A stretch of 64,000 nt of DNA from Cercis canadensis (taxonomy: Eukaryota > Streptophyta > Magnoliopsida > Fabales > Fabaceae). A model generated the notes under the pieces. It saw nothing but the letters and a program-made list of their open reading frames with translations. It was not told the DNA's origin and ran no database searches. Positions 52,674 to 64,000 of this stretch are shown piece after piece. Position 1 is the stretch's first letter. The number at the start of each line of letters is the position of its first letter. The translations under genes and the position numbers were made by a program. The stretch is from NCBI GenBank assembly GCA_003255065.1, contig QAOA01001695.1, positions 1 to 64,000 of the forward strand, given 5' to 3'.

Positions 52674-53429
52674 TTATAGACTACGTGAGGCCTACTGAAC
52701 ACACCGTAGGTTCGGCGGCACGCCCCAAAGGAACATGCCGGGGCTCCCATACCGTGTCCGCTTTTGTCCGCACCATCAATTGCTCTATCAAACTTCGTTC
52801 AAGCATTATTAATCAAAATATGTTTGCAAAATTATTATTCGGAAGCAAGCGAAAGTCTCCATTCCATGGCAATAGCAAAGATGAAGAGAATATAACAAAA
52901 ATCTGAGTAGTTTTGCCGCTTTACTCCTGCAATGATAACTTGCAAACACCCACCCCCGGCCCCCCGGCGCCCTCTCTCTCTTATTTTTTTTTTTTTTTTT
53001 TTTTTTTCCAGAAAATGAATTTGCATGAAAGTAAAAAGAACTCCTGTAATCACTTCCTTCAAAAAAGAAAAAGTAATGATATTGCAGAGTGTACAGAAAC
53101 TTGCAAACACCCCTCGGGCACCCCCTCTCTCTTTTTTTCCCCTTCTTTTTTTTTTTTTCTAGAAAATGAATTGTTGATAGAGGTGCGGACTCGGGACTTG
53201 ACGAAGTCTGATAGCAGTTGATGGAGGTGTAGACACGCCGTGGGAGCCCCGGTGTGTTTCTTTGGGACGTGCCGCCGGACCCACGACATGTTCAATAGGC
53301 CCCGCGTAATCTAAAAATATTTTTTTTGTTTTTCAATTTTAAAAAAGTGTATTATTTTGGTATATATGTTTCAAAGTATACTATTTTAATAAAAAACTTT
53401 TTCAAATGCATTCTTTTAGTCAAAGTGCC
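52674..53429. mobile_element. Degenerate inverted-repeat element related to the one at 49875-51201
   Basis: The left part (GGCCTACTGAACACACCGTA, then TTCGGCGGCACGCCCC) pairs with the right part (GGGACGTGCCGCCGGACCC, then CATGTTCAATAGGCCCCGCG). The right end finishes GTCAAAGTGCC exactly like the Mutator-like element, but the left terminal GGCACTTTGAC is missing. Inside, a block starting CTTGCAAACACCC and running through CCCTCTCTCT, a T run and AGAAAATGAATT occurs twice in the same direction (about 52938-53015 and 53100-53173). Confidence 0.7.
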
Positions 53430-56153
53430 GATAATTTGTTTCATTATAGTATAAAACTAAGGAAAAATGAATTGAAAGTACGAAAAGTTTTAAAAAAATT
53501 ATTTTTTTGGCCCATCAAATTAATTCATTCAACAAGACAGAAGCAAAATTACTGAATGATAGATATATAATTACTCATTCCGAAACTGTCAAATCAGATA
53601 AGGACAAAGTGCAACAAAAGATGAGAAGCTTTGGGTCATACATACCACAATAATAAAGTTACAAGGTCCAAATCACATTTCACATAGCCAGGGTGGGTCC
53701 AAGACAGGACGTCCCATTAAAAGGTGATGGCCCGACTGGGTTTTCACAAAGTTATAGCAGTTGGTGTAGGAGAATATTGCTGTCAAGCACAATGGACAAA
53801 GGAAGAGATCGCTAATGGTTACCTTCAATGCTCCTCCATTGCTCGTCATTTCTCAGCTACAGCCATTTCACTGCAGGGAATAAAATCATCCCTCAGGTTC
53901 AGAGTTTGAAACAAGCTTCTTTATCCATCACACACGTAAAGTCTAGTTCCTTTCATTACCCATATTTCTTTGACGTTTTCCCTTTTGGCCTCAATTTTAG
54001 AACGCTTTTCCAATAAAAAATGCGTGGCCACCTATAAGCCTCTCGTCCTCTATCGTTTCCCATTCCCCTACCTAACTCGTGCTAAAGGCCTAAAGCCCCC
54101 ATGGCCATGTACACAGCACGAAACAGAAACTAGAAGTAGATTACGCGTTCAAAACCATTGTCATTTGTCATTTGTCATTTGTCAATGTCAATGTCAATGT
54201 CAAAGTGAAACAGAGTAGTTAGAGAAATCTCAACGTTCTGCTTTTTTATCCAAATCAAATCTATTATGACAGTCTGATAACAACTAAGAAGCACAGTGAA
54301 ACTTAACACAATTACTGAATGTATTGATCAACTTGTCTCCCTTAAAAATCTTAAAAAGCTCTCTTCCAATCATATTGGTTATATATCTAAATTACTGTGT
54401 ATCAATAGTGCTAATTATAGATGAGTATGAGTCACTCCCCGAATCAATAAGACAATAATAACCCACACATGTGTGCTGAAAATATCCAGATTTCAGGGCT
54501 CCTACGACTTATAACATGTCTCACCTTTATTATAATGCCTCATATCTTGGTTAAAAGAAAACTCTCCACTTAATTAAATATTAAATCATCCTCAAAGAAA
54601 TTTCCATTTAAAATTTTTCCCTTTGTCAAGATAATGTGAAGCACTGTGGAGAAAGAAGGGAGACAGCGTGGATGGATTTTTTTTGTTGGGGGGGGGTGGG
54701 GTGTTTACGTGTATTTATGGGAGGTTATCCTCTATTCTCTAATGCTTACAACCATATCAAGGAAGTGTACCTGAAAACCAACACCTTCACAATTTGTTTG
54801 TGATACGCTGAGATTTGCCATCGTGGGAGGAGTCAATTTCAGCAGCAACCTGTGTGAGTCAGCTAAAGTTAATATTATCTAGTTCATACTAATGATTAAA
54901 CAACCAAATGAGCATGGTGGCAAAGCACTGTCCATTTATAATTAGATTCCATAAGTAGGCGATCAATTTTTTCGGCTGCAGAACGAGAGATTGAGAGTTA
55001 AATTAGGCTGTAATTTTGGCCCCTGTCCCTAATAATGATAAATGCAAGGCATATATAAGGTTGTGCCCCACAAGGTTTAAAAGCGTATCCTTAAAAGGGA
55101 GAGTTAAAGGCACAGAGACAAATAACAAATGATACAAGGTTACAACATGTACAAATACCGCACTGGTTTCCTAATTCAATGATGAAAAAAGGTGAGGTGG
55201 GGATGAATATGCCTCTCAGTGTTCCCCATAGAGCTAGTTCTCCTCACGTTGTCAGCTTAAAACTACCATGAGTTCGTATCCTAGTCTAGCGGAGGCTTCC
55301 TAAATGTGGAATGTGGACAGTGAAGAGTTCTGGCTTTCTCTGATCAGCTGCTTTATTCTCAGATCAACATGCCATGTTTCTTAGTGGCATGGCAATAGTT
55401 ATTATCCTATGTTTCTTAGTGGTATAACGAGGACGACTTTGAAAACAAGATTTTTAAGAATCATCCGTATAATTCTGTGATTTCTATGAGCTAACAATAA
55501 TAGTCTCAAACAGTTATGTAGAGATGATGGGTTACTTGGTGAATAGAGGCTCTGCGAAATAGAATACGACTCCTAACAAGGTAGGTAGAATGTTGCGTCC
55601 TGGATAATTATACACTTATATTCCATCATAGGTGAGACACATGTTTTCATTTTTTTCATAATGGAAGCAATTAAGTAGCCGCTTCTTTCATCGATGACTC
55701 TGCAAAGTGCAAATTGTGAGTGGTCTTAATCTGATACAAGAGTCTGATGTCAAACATGGCATGTTGATTGGATAACACTGGTATTATCAACATCATTCAC
55801 AACTCTTCACTCGAGTAAAATGTGGGGACTATTTTGATTGGATAGTGATTCTACTGTTGTCCTGAATGTAGTTTCCTATTTTCGTCTCCGAGCACGGACG
55901 CCTTTTCTCTGTTTTTCATGACCCCCACACTCACAAATAAGCTTGCGGGTCAGATTCAATTTTTTACAAAAATCAACAGCCCTGTTTCTGCTAATAAAAT
56001 ATAAGCTTCTCATTATGACCATGGATGGATAATTGGACGGTGTTGATACAAGGTCTAGGAATGGGTGGCTTACAATAGAGGCGTACAGTGTACTTCGTTT
56101 CCACGATAGAACATAAGAGTACTCTATCACATTGCTAACCACACCCCAAAGCA
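53430..56153. other. Long gene-free stretch
   Basis: No coding region is supported. It contains the minisatellite at 54159-54203 and a G run at 54688-54706. The minus-strand frame at 55876-56142 is unrecognised and isolated. Confidence 0.4.
54159..54203. repeat. (TTGTCAT)n / (AATGTC)n minisatellite
   Basis: Four TTGTCAT-type heptamers pass directly into three AATGTC hexamers, a repeat that changed its unit length within one array. Confidence 0.9.
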
Positions 56154-56789
56154 GAGTGATTCTTCTGAATAATGTATATCTGCAAACTAATTACACATAT
56201 AAGGCACATTTCAAACTATTTCCACAACTACGGTAGTTTTTTTTTTTACTTTTTCTCTTCAGTGTCGCATTTTGAACCGTAATGAGGAGTCGAATTTTCG
56301 TTTGAGGCTCCTTTAAGGAGCCGAATTTTGGCATGACAATTTTTTTTTTTTTTTAATTTTCNTTAATTTTCAATGTGGCAAAATTCGGCTCCTTAAAGGA
56401 GGAGGGAGCCAAAATTCGGCTCCCTACTATCCCAAAATTCGACTCCTCACAGCAAAAATTAAAAAAAAAAAAAAAAAAAAAAATTAAAAAAAAAAAAAAA
56501 ATTTGCATGCCAAAATTCGGCTCCTTAAAGGAGGAGGGAGCCAAAATTCGGCTCCCTACTATCCCAAAATTTGACTCCCACATTGAAAATTAAAAAAAAA
56601 AATATTGCCATGCCAAAATTCGGCTCCTTAAATGAGCCTCAAACGAAAATTCGGCTCCTCATTACGGTTCAAAATGCGACACTGAAGAGAAAAAGTAAAA
56701 AAAAAACTACCGTAATTGTGGAAATAGTTTGAAATGTATCTTATATGTGTAATTAGTTTGCAAATATACATTATTTAGAAGAATCACTC
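56154..56789. mobile_element. Foldback element related to the MITE at 15959-16510
   Basis: It starts GAGTGATTCTTCTGAATAAT and ends with the reverse complement form GAAGAATCACTC. The following arm segments (AACTACGGTAGTTTTTTT against AAAAAACTACCGTAATTG, and GTCGCATTTTGAACCGTAAT against ATTACGGTTCAAAATGCGAC) parallel those of the 15959 element. Its centre holds two direct copies of a block reading CCAAAATTCGGCTCCTTAAA, separated by A/T runs and an N at 56362. No clean target duplication was found, and a second right-hand end (CATTATTCAGAAGAATCACT) occurs at about 56890-56912, so the locus is rearranged. Confidence 0.75.
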
Positions 56790-57123
56790 ACGTTTTTCAT
56801 CAATGGTATAGTCGGCTTCATTGCTCAAGTTCAACCTGAGAGTTCTGTGGAAATTGTGCATCATCAGTTCCTAGAATTGAAAAAGATATACATTATTCAG
56901 AAGAATCACTCTGAAATAGCTCCATTATTGGGCTAAATGTGAATCTCATGTAAAATTAAGTGGTATTTTGTAAATCAAACACTCAAACAATTGATATGAT
57001 TTAAGTTTAATTGAATTTAAAAAGTTTAATTATTTTTGTTTGACTTTTGACATTTCTATTTGACTTTTTCTTACATTTTTAATATTAGCCTAAATGATAC
57101 ACTTTAGTAAAGAATTAATAGTT

Positions 57124-57516
57124 TTAAACCAGATTAGGTTACTGAATTTCACTTTTATTTCATATTTCCCAAAATTCAATTTTTGAAAGTTAGTATAGTG
57201 CTACCCTCAATTGTAAAATGGAGTAGGATAAAATAATCCTCTTTTTTTGTTTTTATTATTGTTTACAAGATTGCATGGAGGTTTAGACTTATACTTTCTT
57301 ACAAATTACCTAAACTCTATTTAAACCAGATTAGGTTACTGAATTTCACTTTTATTTCATATTGCCCAAAATTCAATTTTTGAAAGTTAGTATAGTGCTA
57401 CCCCCAATTGTAAAATGGAGTAGGATAAAATAATCCTCTTTTTTTGTTTTTTATTATTGTTTACAAGATTGCATGGAGGTTTAGACTTATACTTTCTTAC
57501 AAATTACCTAAACTCT
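57124..57516. repeat. 197-bp tandem duplication
   Basis: The unit starting AACCAGATTAGGTTACTGAA occurs at 57124-57320 and immediately again at 57321-57516, with about three differences. There is no N between them, so unlike the others this may be a real tandem duplication. Confidence 0.9.
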
Positions 57517-58359
57517 TTATCACTAGACCTACCTAATCATTTTTATAGGGCTATTATTATTAGTTGCCTCATGGGGACAATGTGAAAAATAATTGTAATT
57601 CCCCGTTGTGTCCTCATGGGAATATATATTGGAAATAACTCCATGCACTATTTGGAAAATAAATGAATATCTACTCTGAATATCACCAGCAAATGTATAG
57701 TTACACTTAGAGTGCGTTTGGTATGAGAAAAATTTTATTCCGGAAAATTGGGTGTACACTCCTATGACAGAGTAGTTTGTTGCTATCGAATTCTGACTGC
57801 TTTCAAAAAAAGTTGCATATATAGTATGTTTTTGAACACGTGTACATAGATGCAAGATGCAGAAGAAAGATTATAATGCCGGATCAAAGAACTTAATCAC
57901 TAGAACCCAATTTATTAGTTCTTGCTAGATAATCAACTTCTAACAAATTTAACATACATTTTTCTTTATATATCCAGTTTCATCCTTGAAAGAACCTTGT
58001 ACTTTTTTCCTCTCTATAAAGTGTGGCGGAACGATAGTCAAGTTTGAGGCAATATATCCCTCCTAAAATGTAATTAAGGCCTTCGTTTTGTTTTCTTCTC
58101 TATCCTATCACACAGCATTTTGTTACAAAGAATGGAATACATACATAATTTAAAAGCTGCTTTCGCCAATTTGCTTTCAAAGAACTTTGCTATGTTTTGG
58201 AATAGAGATCCTAAGAGATCATATTTGTCCCAGCTCTCTGTTTGCTCAGTGATAGCAGTTAATTGTTTCAATATGTTTGTTCCTTTTGTTTAATTTCATG
58301 AATGAAGAATGAGTGTGCAAGATTGTTATTGCTTCTCTTTGCCAGGTTGCATTGTTTAA
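57517..58359. other. Upstream region of the NB-LRR gene
   Basis: It includes a TATAAA at 58015-58020 that could be the promoter. TTTGCCAG just before the start codon (58339-58346) looks like a splice acceptor and could end a leader intron. No other gene is seen. Confidence 0.45.
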
Positions 58360-61300
58360 ATGGAAGAGATTGGAAAATCTGTAGTGGCCAAGGTTGCTGA
58401 ATGCTTGGTTGATCCAGTGCTACGTCTACCAAAACGTCATGCACAGTATATGTTTTGTGCTGGAAAAATCAAAAGAAATCTTGAGTCCACGAAGGAGGAG
58501 TTGACATCAAAAAGAGTAAGAGTGGAGAAACAGAAGCATGAAGCACTTATTCGAGCTGAAATTATTGATGATGCTGTTGAGAAGTGGTTGAATGAAGTGG
58601 GAAGCGTAATGGAAGATGTGGGGCAACTGGAAGAGGAAATGAAGGAAGGCAGCAGCTGTTGTCGGGGATGGTGTTCCACTCCGAAGGGATATCGTCTTTG
58701 CGAAAAATTGGCAGATAGAACTGAGATAATGAAAAGTCTGATGAATCAAAACGGGGAATTTAATCCATTTTCCCGTCGTGCTCCAATTCAAGACATAGAG
58801 TTCTGTTCTTCTGGAAATTTTGTGTATTTTGAGTCCACAAAATTGGCTGCTGAACAACTTTTGGAGGCTCTGTCGGATGATAGAGTCTATATGATTGGAT
58901 TGTCCGGCATGGGAGGATGTGGCAAGACAACCTTGGCAAAAGAAGTGGGTAAGATAGCCAAGGAGAAGCTTTTTGATCATGTTGTATTTACTAAAGTATC
59001 CCAAAATGTAAATGTCAGAAAGATTCAAGGTGAAATTGCAGATTTGTTAAATTTCAAACTTGAAAAGGAAACAGAAGCTGGAAGATCAAGGGAATTATCA
59101 TTGCGACTACAAAGTGGACAACGAATTCTTATTATATTGGATGATGTATGGGCTGAGCAAAAGTTAGAAGATATAGGAATATCTTTAGAAAGCAATCACA
59201 AGAACTGCAAGGTGCTATTAACCACACGCCGCTTTGAAGTTTGCATTTTGATGAACTGTCAAAGGAAGATTCATCTGAATCTGTTATCTAAAGAGGAAGC
59301 TTGGACTTTGTTCCAAAAGCATATGCATATAGTTGATGAATCATCCTCCACGTTGTTAAATGTGGCACAAGAAGTTGCAGGGGAATGTGAAGAACTTCCT
59401 ATTACAATTCTAGCCGTGGCAAGATCTTTGAAGGAGAAACCTCTTGATGAGTGGACGGTAGCATTAGACAAGCTGAGAACTTGGAAACCAATTGATGTGG
59501 AATCAAATGAGAGAAATCCTTACTCTTGTCTAAAATTAAGCTATAGTTATTTACAAAGCGCAGAAGCCAAGTCACTCTTAAAAATTTGCAGTATGTTTCC
59601 AGAAGATCATCGTATTCTTCATGAAGATTTGTTCAGATATGGAATAGGACTGGGTATATATGGGAAGATGGACTCATTTGAAAAAGCAAGGAGATCAGTT
59701 AATGTTTTTATACGTGTTCTCATTGATTCTTCTTTGCTGACACTTTCTAAGGATCGCTGGGGGAAAGAATTCTTAGAGATACATGATATGGTCCGTGTTA
59801 TGGCTTTGCAAGTAGCATCTGAAGAGAATACCATTATTGTAAATTCAAAAGGGGATCTAAGTGCATTCGTAAAGAATGAATCTATGAAAGATTGTTATGC
59901 AATATCTTTGTGGCACAATGAAAAAATTCAGTTTCCTCCACACTTGGATGCTCCAAAGCTTCAGATTCTATTGTTAAATTCAAGAGGTGACTTACATTTC
60001 TCTGATGCACCAATTGAAGGTATGAAAGAGCTCAAGGTTATGGCCGTGGTCAAGAATAATTATTACCGTCGTCAATGCTGTTTCTCATTGCCGCAATCAA
60101 TCCAACGGTTTAATAATCTTCAAACATTGCGGTTGGTTAAACAGGAGATTGGTGACATCTCTTTTGTGGTAAGCCTAATTAGACTACAGATTCTTGACTT
60201 GAGTGGTAGTAAATTTGTGGCGCTTCCAACAGGAATTGAAAATCTGAATGAATTGAAGTTGTTGGATTTGTCATATTGTAGAATTGAAGAGGACTGTTGT
60301 GAAGTAATTCGAAGATGCTCAAAGCTAGAAGAGTTAGACATCTCTTATGCAGTCATACTTCCTTATAAATGCGTTTTGTATAAAACTTTTCCCAAATTGC
60401 AGAGGTATAGTTTGAATATTGGGGAGCTTAAAAATGCCGTGCACTCTAAGAGTTTTCCTTCTCGAACGGTACAATTTAGAGCCGTAAGGTTAGGAAAGTT
60501 GAACATATCCAACTCAGGTGCAACTATCAAGGATCTTTTACAAAGAGCTGGCTTAGTTTGTCTGGATGGGTTTGAGGGAGGTTCCAAAAGTATCATCCCA
60601 GAAATTGTTCAAGCTGTTGGAGGAATGAATGAGTTGACAAAGCTCCATCTTGATTCCTGTTCGAATATAGAGTGGGTCATCGATACTGCTACTTCGAATA
60701 CAGATGACCAGTTCCCTAAGTTGGTCCATTTAAAACTTCGTAAAATGGACAATTTAAAAGAAGTGTGTCATGGTCCACCTCTGCCTTCCATCTTTGAGAA
60801 ATTAACATATCTATCTATAGTGCATTGCCACCAGTTGCACTGCATATTTTCAGGGACATGGAACCTATGCAATCTGATGTCTCTGTATATAAACCAGTGT
60901 GCAAAGTTGACTTCACTTTTCCCATTGTCTGTTGCCCAATCTCTGCTGCAGTTACAATACCTATCTGTACATCGTTGCAATGAATTGAAGCACATAATAT
61001 TGAAGGAAGGAGAGAATGGGACTGATGCAGGTGGGAAGGAAATATTCCCAAATTTGAAAAGTATAAAAGTTGAATTTTGTGATGAGTTAGAATGCATATT
61101 CCCTATATCTGTTGCCAAAACTCTGCTATCGCTACAAAGCATCGAAATAAAAGGATGTAGCCAATTGAAGTTCTTAATAGTGAATGAAGAAGAGCGTACT
61201 AGTGAAATTCATGATCATGATGGTGAGGTGATCGAATTGGCGCTTCCAAAATTGAAGGACCTGCGACTCCTTAAATTGCCCAACCTCACTGACTTTGGCG

Positions 61301-61875
61301 GAAGTTTGCATTATCAGCTCAAGTTTCAGGCTTTGGAATCCTACGAAGTGAAGGATTGTCCCAACTTTTCTTCAACCACAATTGCAGCTCTTGAAAACTT
61401 TCTCCCTGGACCCAAACGTCACAACCCAGGTACATTCAATGTTCTTATTTTAAGAAGTTAACAACTTATTAATTTGTAGTAAAAAAAAGTAGCAAATGTT
61501 CCAAAGGATATAAGTACTCTTAGTATTATTTTTCTAGTCCTACTAATTGAATTATATCCAATACCATAATATTTATTTAAATCCTTGCTACATGAGCCAT
61601 GTGCAGTGCATTTTTTCTTCGTGACCATATGTTTATTACCGTAGTTTTTCAGATTTTATCTTTCAAATTTTCATTATTGACCAAGTTTTATATTAATCTT
61701 TTTCATTGAGTACAGATGCTTATACTGATAATGGTAGTGACGACAATATAGCAGAGTTAGAAGGTAACTATATTGATTTCCTTTTAAGGAGACTGGTTTG
61801 ATACAAAATTAATCATTTATTTTTCTCAAGAGAATATAAAGATCATGAAATGTTGCAGGAGAAGAATTTATCTGA
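58360..61875 (+). CDS. CC-NB-LRR disease resistance protein (At4g27190/RPS2-RPS5-like CNL)
   Basis: Exon 1 opens at 58360; read alone it stops at 61461 (1033 aa). A donor after 61429 with exons 61716-61763 and 61859-61875 keeps the frame and gives 1044 aa ending in an acidic tail, which I prefer. CNL proteins are intracellular immune receptors. N-terminal coiled coil is about 1-150. The NB-ARC follows: P-loop GLSGMGGCGKTT (180-191, Lys189), RNBS-A VVFTKVSQNVNVRKIQGEI, kinase-2 ILIILDDVW (256-264), RNBS-B CKVLLTTR, a weak GLPL site reading EELPITILA (about 344-352), RNBS-D LLKICSMFPEDH (about 406-417) and MHD-like EIHDMVR (about 473-479). Irregular LRRs fill about 520-1000 with repeated 'C.L.CIFP.SVA..L..L' units as in this CNL subgroup. 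No frameshift is present, so it is probably functional. Confidence 0.93.
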
Positions 61876-64000
61876 AAGCAAACCCATCAATGACATCCTA
61901 AATAAGTATGCAAGTATCCTTATTAGGGCGAGCAGACGCACCTGCAAGTCGGCAATGTTACATATTTAGGATGTGCTCAGTTGTGCCTTCAACATATCTG
62001 CAAGTCATCCATCCAGCCCACTGAAACCTCTTGCAATAAGATATGGTAATTAAGATTCAATTGTGCTTGTGGAGTAATGTAAAGTGTTGGAAAACTCCAA
62101 AGTTTGGCTATCTTCATAAAGTTGACATTCTTTTTCCTTCTTTTTTGGCTAGGAATGTAATAAATGTCTTCCTTCCCTTTTTTTTAATCAACTTTTTGTC
62201 ATGGATATGTAATAAATGTGATAATTTTTTTTTTAAAATTTTTGTATTTTGACTACAACTCTGGGTTTGAACACGAAACCTATAAGCTTTGAGGACAACC
62301 TTAATACTGCTCTTGTCACAGGCTGTTTGGTGGATATGATAATTATTTGGCACTTGAATAACAATCAAAAAAAATTTCTGAACAATGTACCAAATTATGT
62401 TTGCGTTTTGAGACATAATCATATCATTTTGGTATGACTAATTCAGTTTTAGAGCAATTTTTTGTTGTTAGACTATATGAATAACTGATATTACTTTAGA
62501 TGAAGCAATACTTTGGCAAATATCTTTATACTATCTTTTCTCCAAATTTGTATATTCTGTTTATCTCCACCTATTTGCCTCTTCCTTCTCCAACAAAGAA
62601 AAAAAAAAGGGTAAAATATACTCATCTTTCTCAAACTTTGCCCAAATGACACTCCAACCCATTTTTAGTCCAAAATTACTCGCTGTTCATTGCTATGTTA
62701 GGTTTAATTGAATGGTATCATAAAAAATTCTTAAAGAATATGCCTTCTAATAATTGGTTAATCCCGTGGTTTAATGTGAAAAATGTAATTTTTTTTTTCG
62801 AATCACACTCCACCAATTTTTTATTATTCGATTTAATCTTTACCATTATGAAAAGATGACTATTAATCATCTTCCTCCCTAAACTCATAAGGAGAAGAGA
62901 TTGTTACCAAATCATCCAAAACTGAACTGAATCTCTCTTGCTCACATTATTGCAGCCATTGATTTACCCATAGTTCTGAATATAGGACTGGTAAGTTGGA
63001 CTGGTTCAACCTGAACTGAACCTCTTGAGGTTTCTGTTTACATTGGCAATAGCTATTGGTGGGCTGAGTCGGGTTGAGTCAAGCCGGGTTAACATAGGTA
63101 TCCTCTTGTTTGGGTCATGGGTTGGGGCATATGACCCAAATTACCTAAAAATACATAGATCAGATCCAACTATAGACCTCGGTCGATCTGGGTCAGCCCA
63201 GACAGTCGCCATCTGCCCAATTCTCATGGTCCAACGATGTGTCCACCTAAACCAAAAAACAAAAACGGATGTGTCCACTAGAATAATCTACACTAGAAAT
63301 CTTAGTCTCAGAAATTACGAAACAGCTGAGTTTGAATTTCAGAACTTTTCAACTTATATGTTGTTTTAATCTCCACAGAAAATTTCTAAAAAAAAAAAGA
63401 ATTCAAAATTTTTCCAGCTTATAAATATATTATTATTAAAAAAAAACCCTACCTTCAATCGAAAGCTAAGGGAAAAAAAAAAAACACAACCTTGAGAAAA
63501 TTGACAGCTCTAAATTTAGATTTTAAAAATCATTTAAGACTCTTTAATGATTGAAACCTAGGAATTCAAACCAATAAATCATGTGTTTGTACGAGGTGTT
63601 TTGTTACCTGCATTTATCCCAAGCAAAACCCTAGAAAATGGTGATGGAAAAACTACAGAAACTCGAACTGGTGAACAAACGAATGCGAAGTGGGTGACGA
63701 CTCTGCGATAATCTCTCTTAGACTCTCACAGTCAAATGGAACAAACTCGAGCTAGAAATTGGAGATGAAGTTCTATGGCGGTGCTGTGTGGTTGTTGGGT
63801 GGCCAAGATGTCTTGAGGCACTGTGGCTGGGTCAAGACGCATTGACTCAAATTGCTAAGTGGGTCAAGAACCATTGCACCTCCTTTTCTATATGATTGCG
63901 AAAGATTAGTTTCAATTGAGAAACTTTTCTGATCTTTTGTTTATAAGAAATAAGTTAACATTTGATCTTTTCTGATCCAGTTAAAATCCAGAATGAGTAT
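61876..64000. other. Downstream intergenic region, no gene supported
   Basis: The frame at 63025-63369 lies in repeat-like DNA with alternating GGTT/GGGT words (for example GGGCTGAGTCGGGTTGAGTC) common in plant repeats, and has no protein signature. The LRR gene does not continue here. Confidence 0.4.

Noticed and set aside
55876..56142. 88-codon minus-strand frame
   Set aside because: Isolated, next to a rearranged MITE and with no recognisable domain.
58507..59028. 173-codon minus-strand frame under the NB-LRR gene
   Set aside because: An antisense shadow of a strongly supported coding exon.
63025..63369. 114-codon plus-strand frame
   Set aside because: Sits in GGTT-rich repeat-like DNA; no family signature and no sign of splicing.

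Overview
The window looks like nuclear DNA of a core eudicot plant. Genes are split by AT-rich introns with GT..AG borders, intergenic DNA is very AT-rich and full of small inverted-repeat transposons, and the products are typical of plants (plastid cyclophilin, plastid glucose-6-phosphate dehydrogenase, ACR-type ACT-repeat protein, TCP factor, CC-NB-LRR). A woody rosid such as Citrus would fit, but I cannot fix the species by eye. Five single N characters sit in duplicated or low-complexity sequence, which points to a draft assembly of a heterozygous genome.

Layout. 218-4597 (+): ten-exon TRZ/ATZ-type amidohydrolase. 5356-5959 (+): a small coiled-coil gene with a perfect heat-shock element and a reading-frame break near its 5' end. 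6471-10419 (-): ten-exon plastid-targeted amidohydrolase of the Amidohydro_2 type. 11406-15186 (+): seven-exon chloroplast cyclophilin CYP20-2. 18951-21465 (-): seven-exon ACT-domain-repeat protein of the ACR4/ACR5 group. 27001-27801 (-): intronless class I TCP factor close to TCP19. 31752-35907 (-): ten-exon plastidic G6PDH keeping the two redox-regulatory cysteines. 37177-37815 (-): intronless DUF4408/DUF761 membrane protein. 40338-43538 (-): four-exon OTU-type cysteine protease. 48317-49096 (+): intronless conserved plant protein of unknown function. 58360-61875 (+): CC-NB-LRR immune receptor, probably with two tiny 3' exons.

The gaps between genes carry most of the unusual structure. There are two Mutator-like elements with 10-bp target-site duplications (15959-16510 and 49875-51201, the latter holding a transposase N-terminal ORF), relatives of both (56154-56789 and 52674-53429), a palindromic element family with copies at 24885-25398 and 29641-30182 plus a stump at 1-88, a nested foldback island at 29069-30976, and a 197-bp tandem duplication at 57124-57516.

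The genes do not form a pathway or cluster. This is ordinary plant gene order, with housekeeping plastid enzymes beside regulators and one immune receptor. I found no convincing new multi-gene system. The best leads are the heat-shock-type minigene with a broken frame, the paired Mutator-like elements, and the allelic overlaps left at the N positions. All exon borders were placed by hand from GT..AG sites, frame continuity and family knowledge; none was checked by transcript or database.
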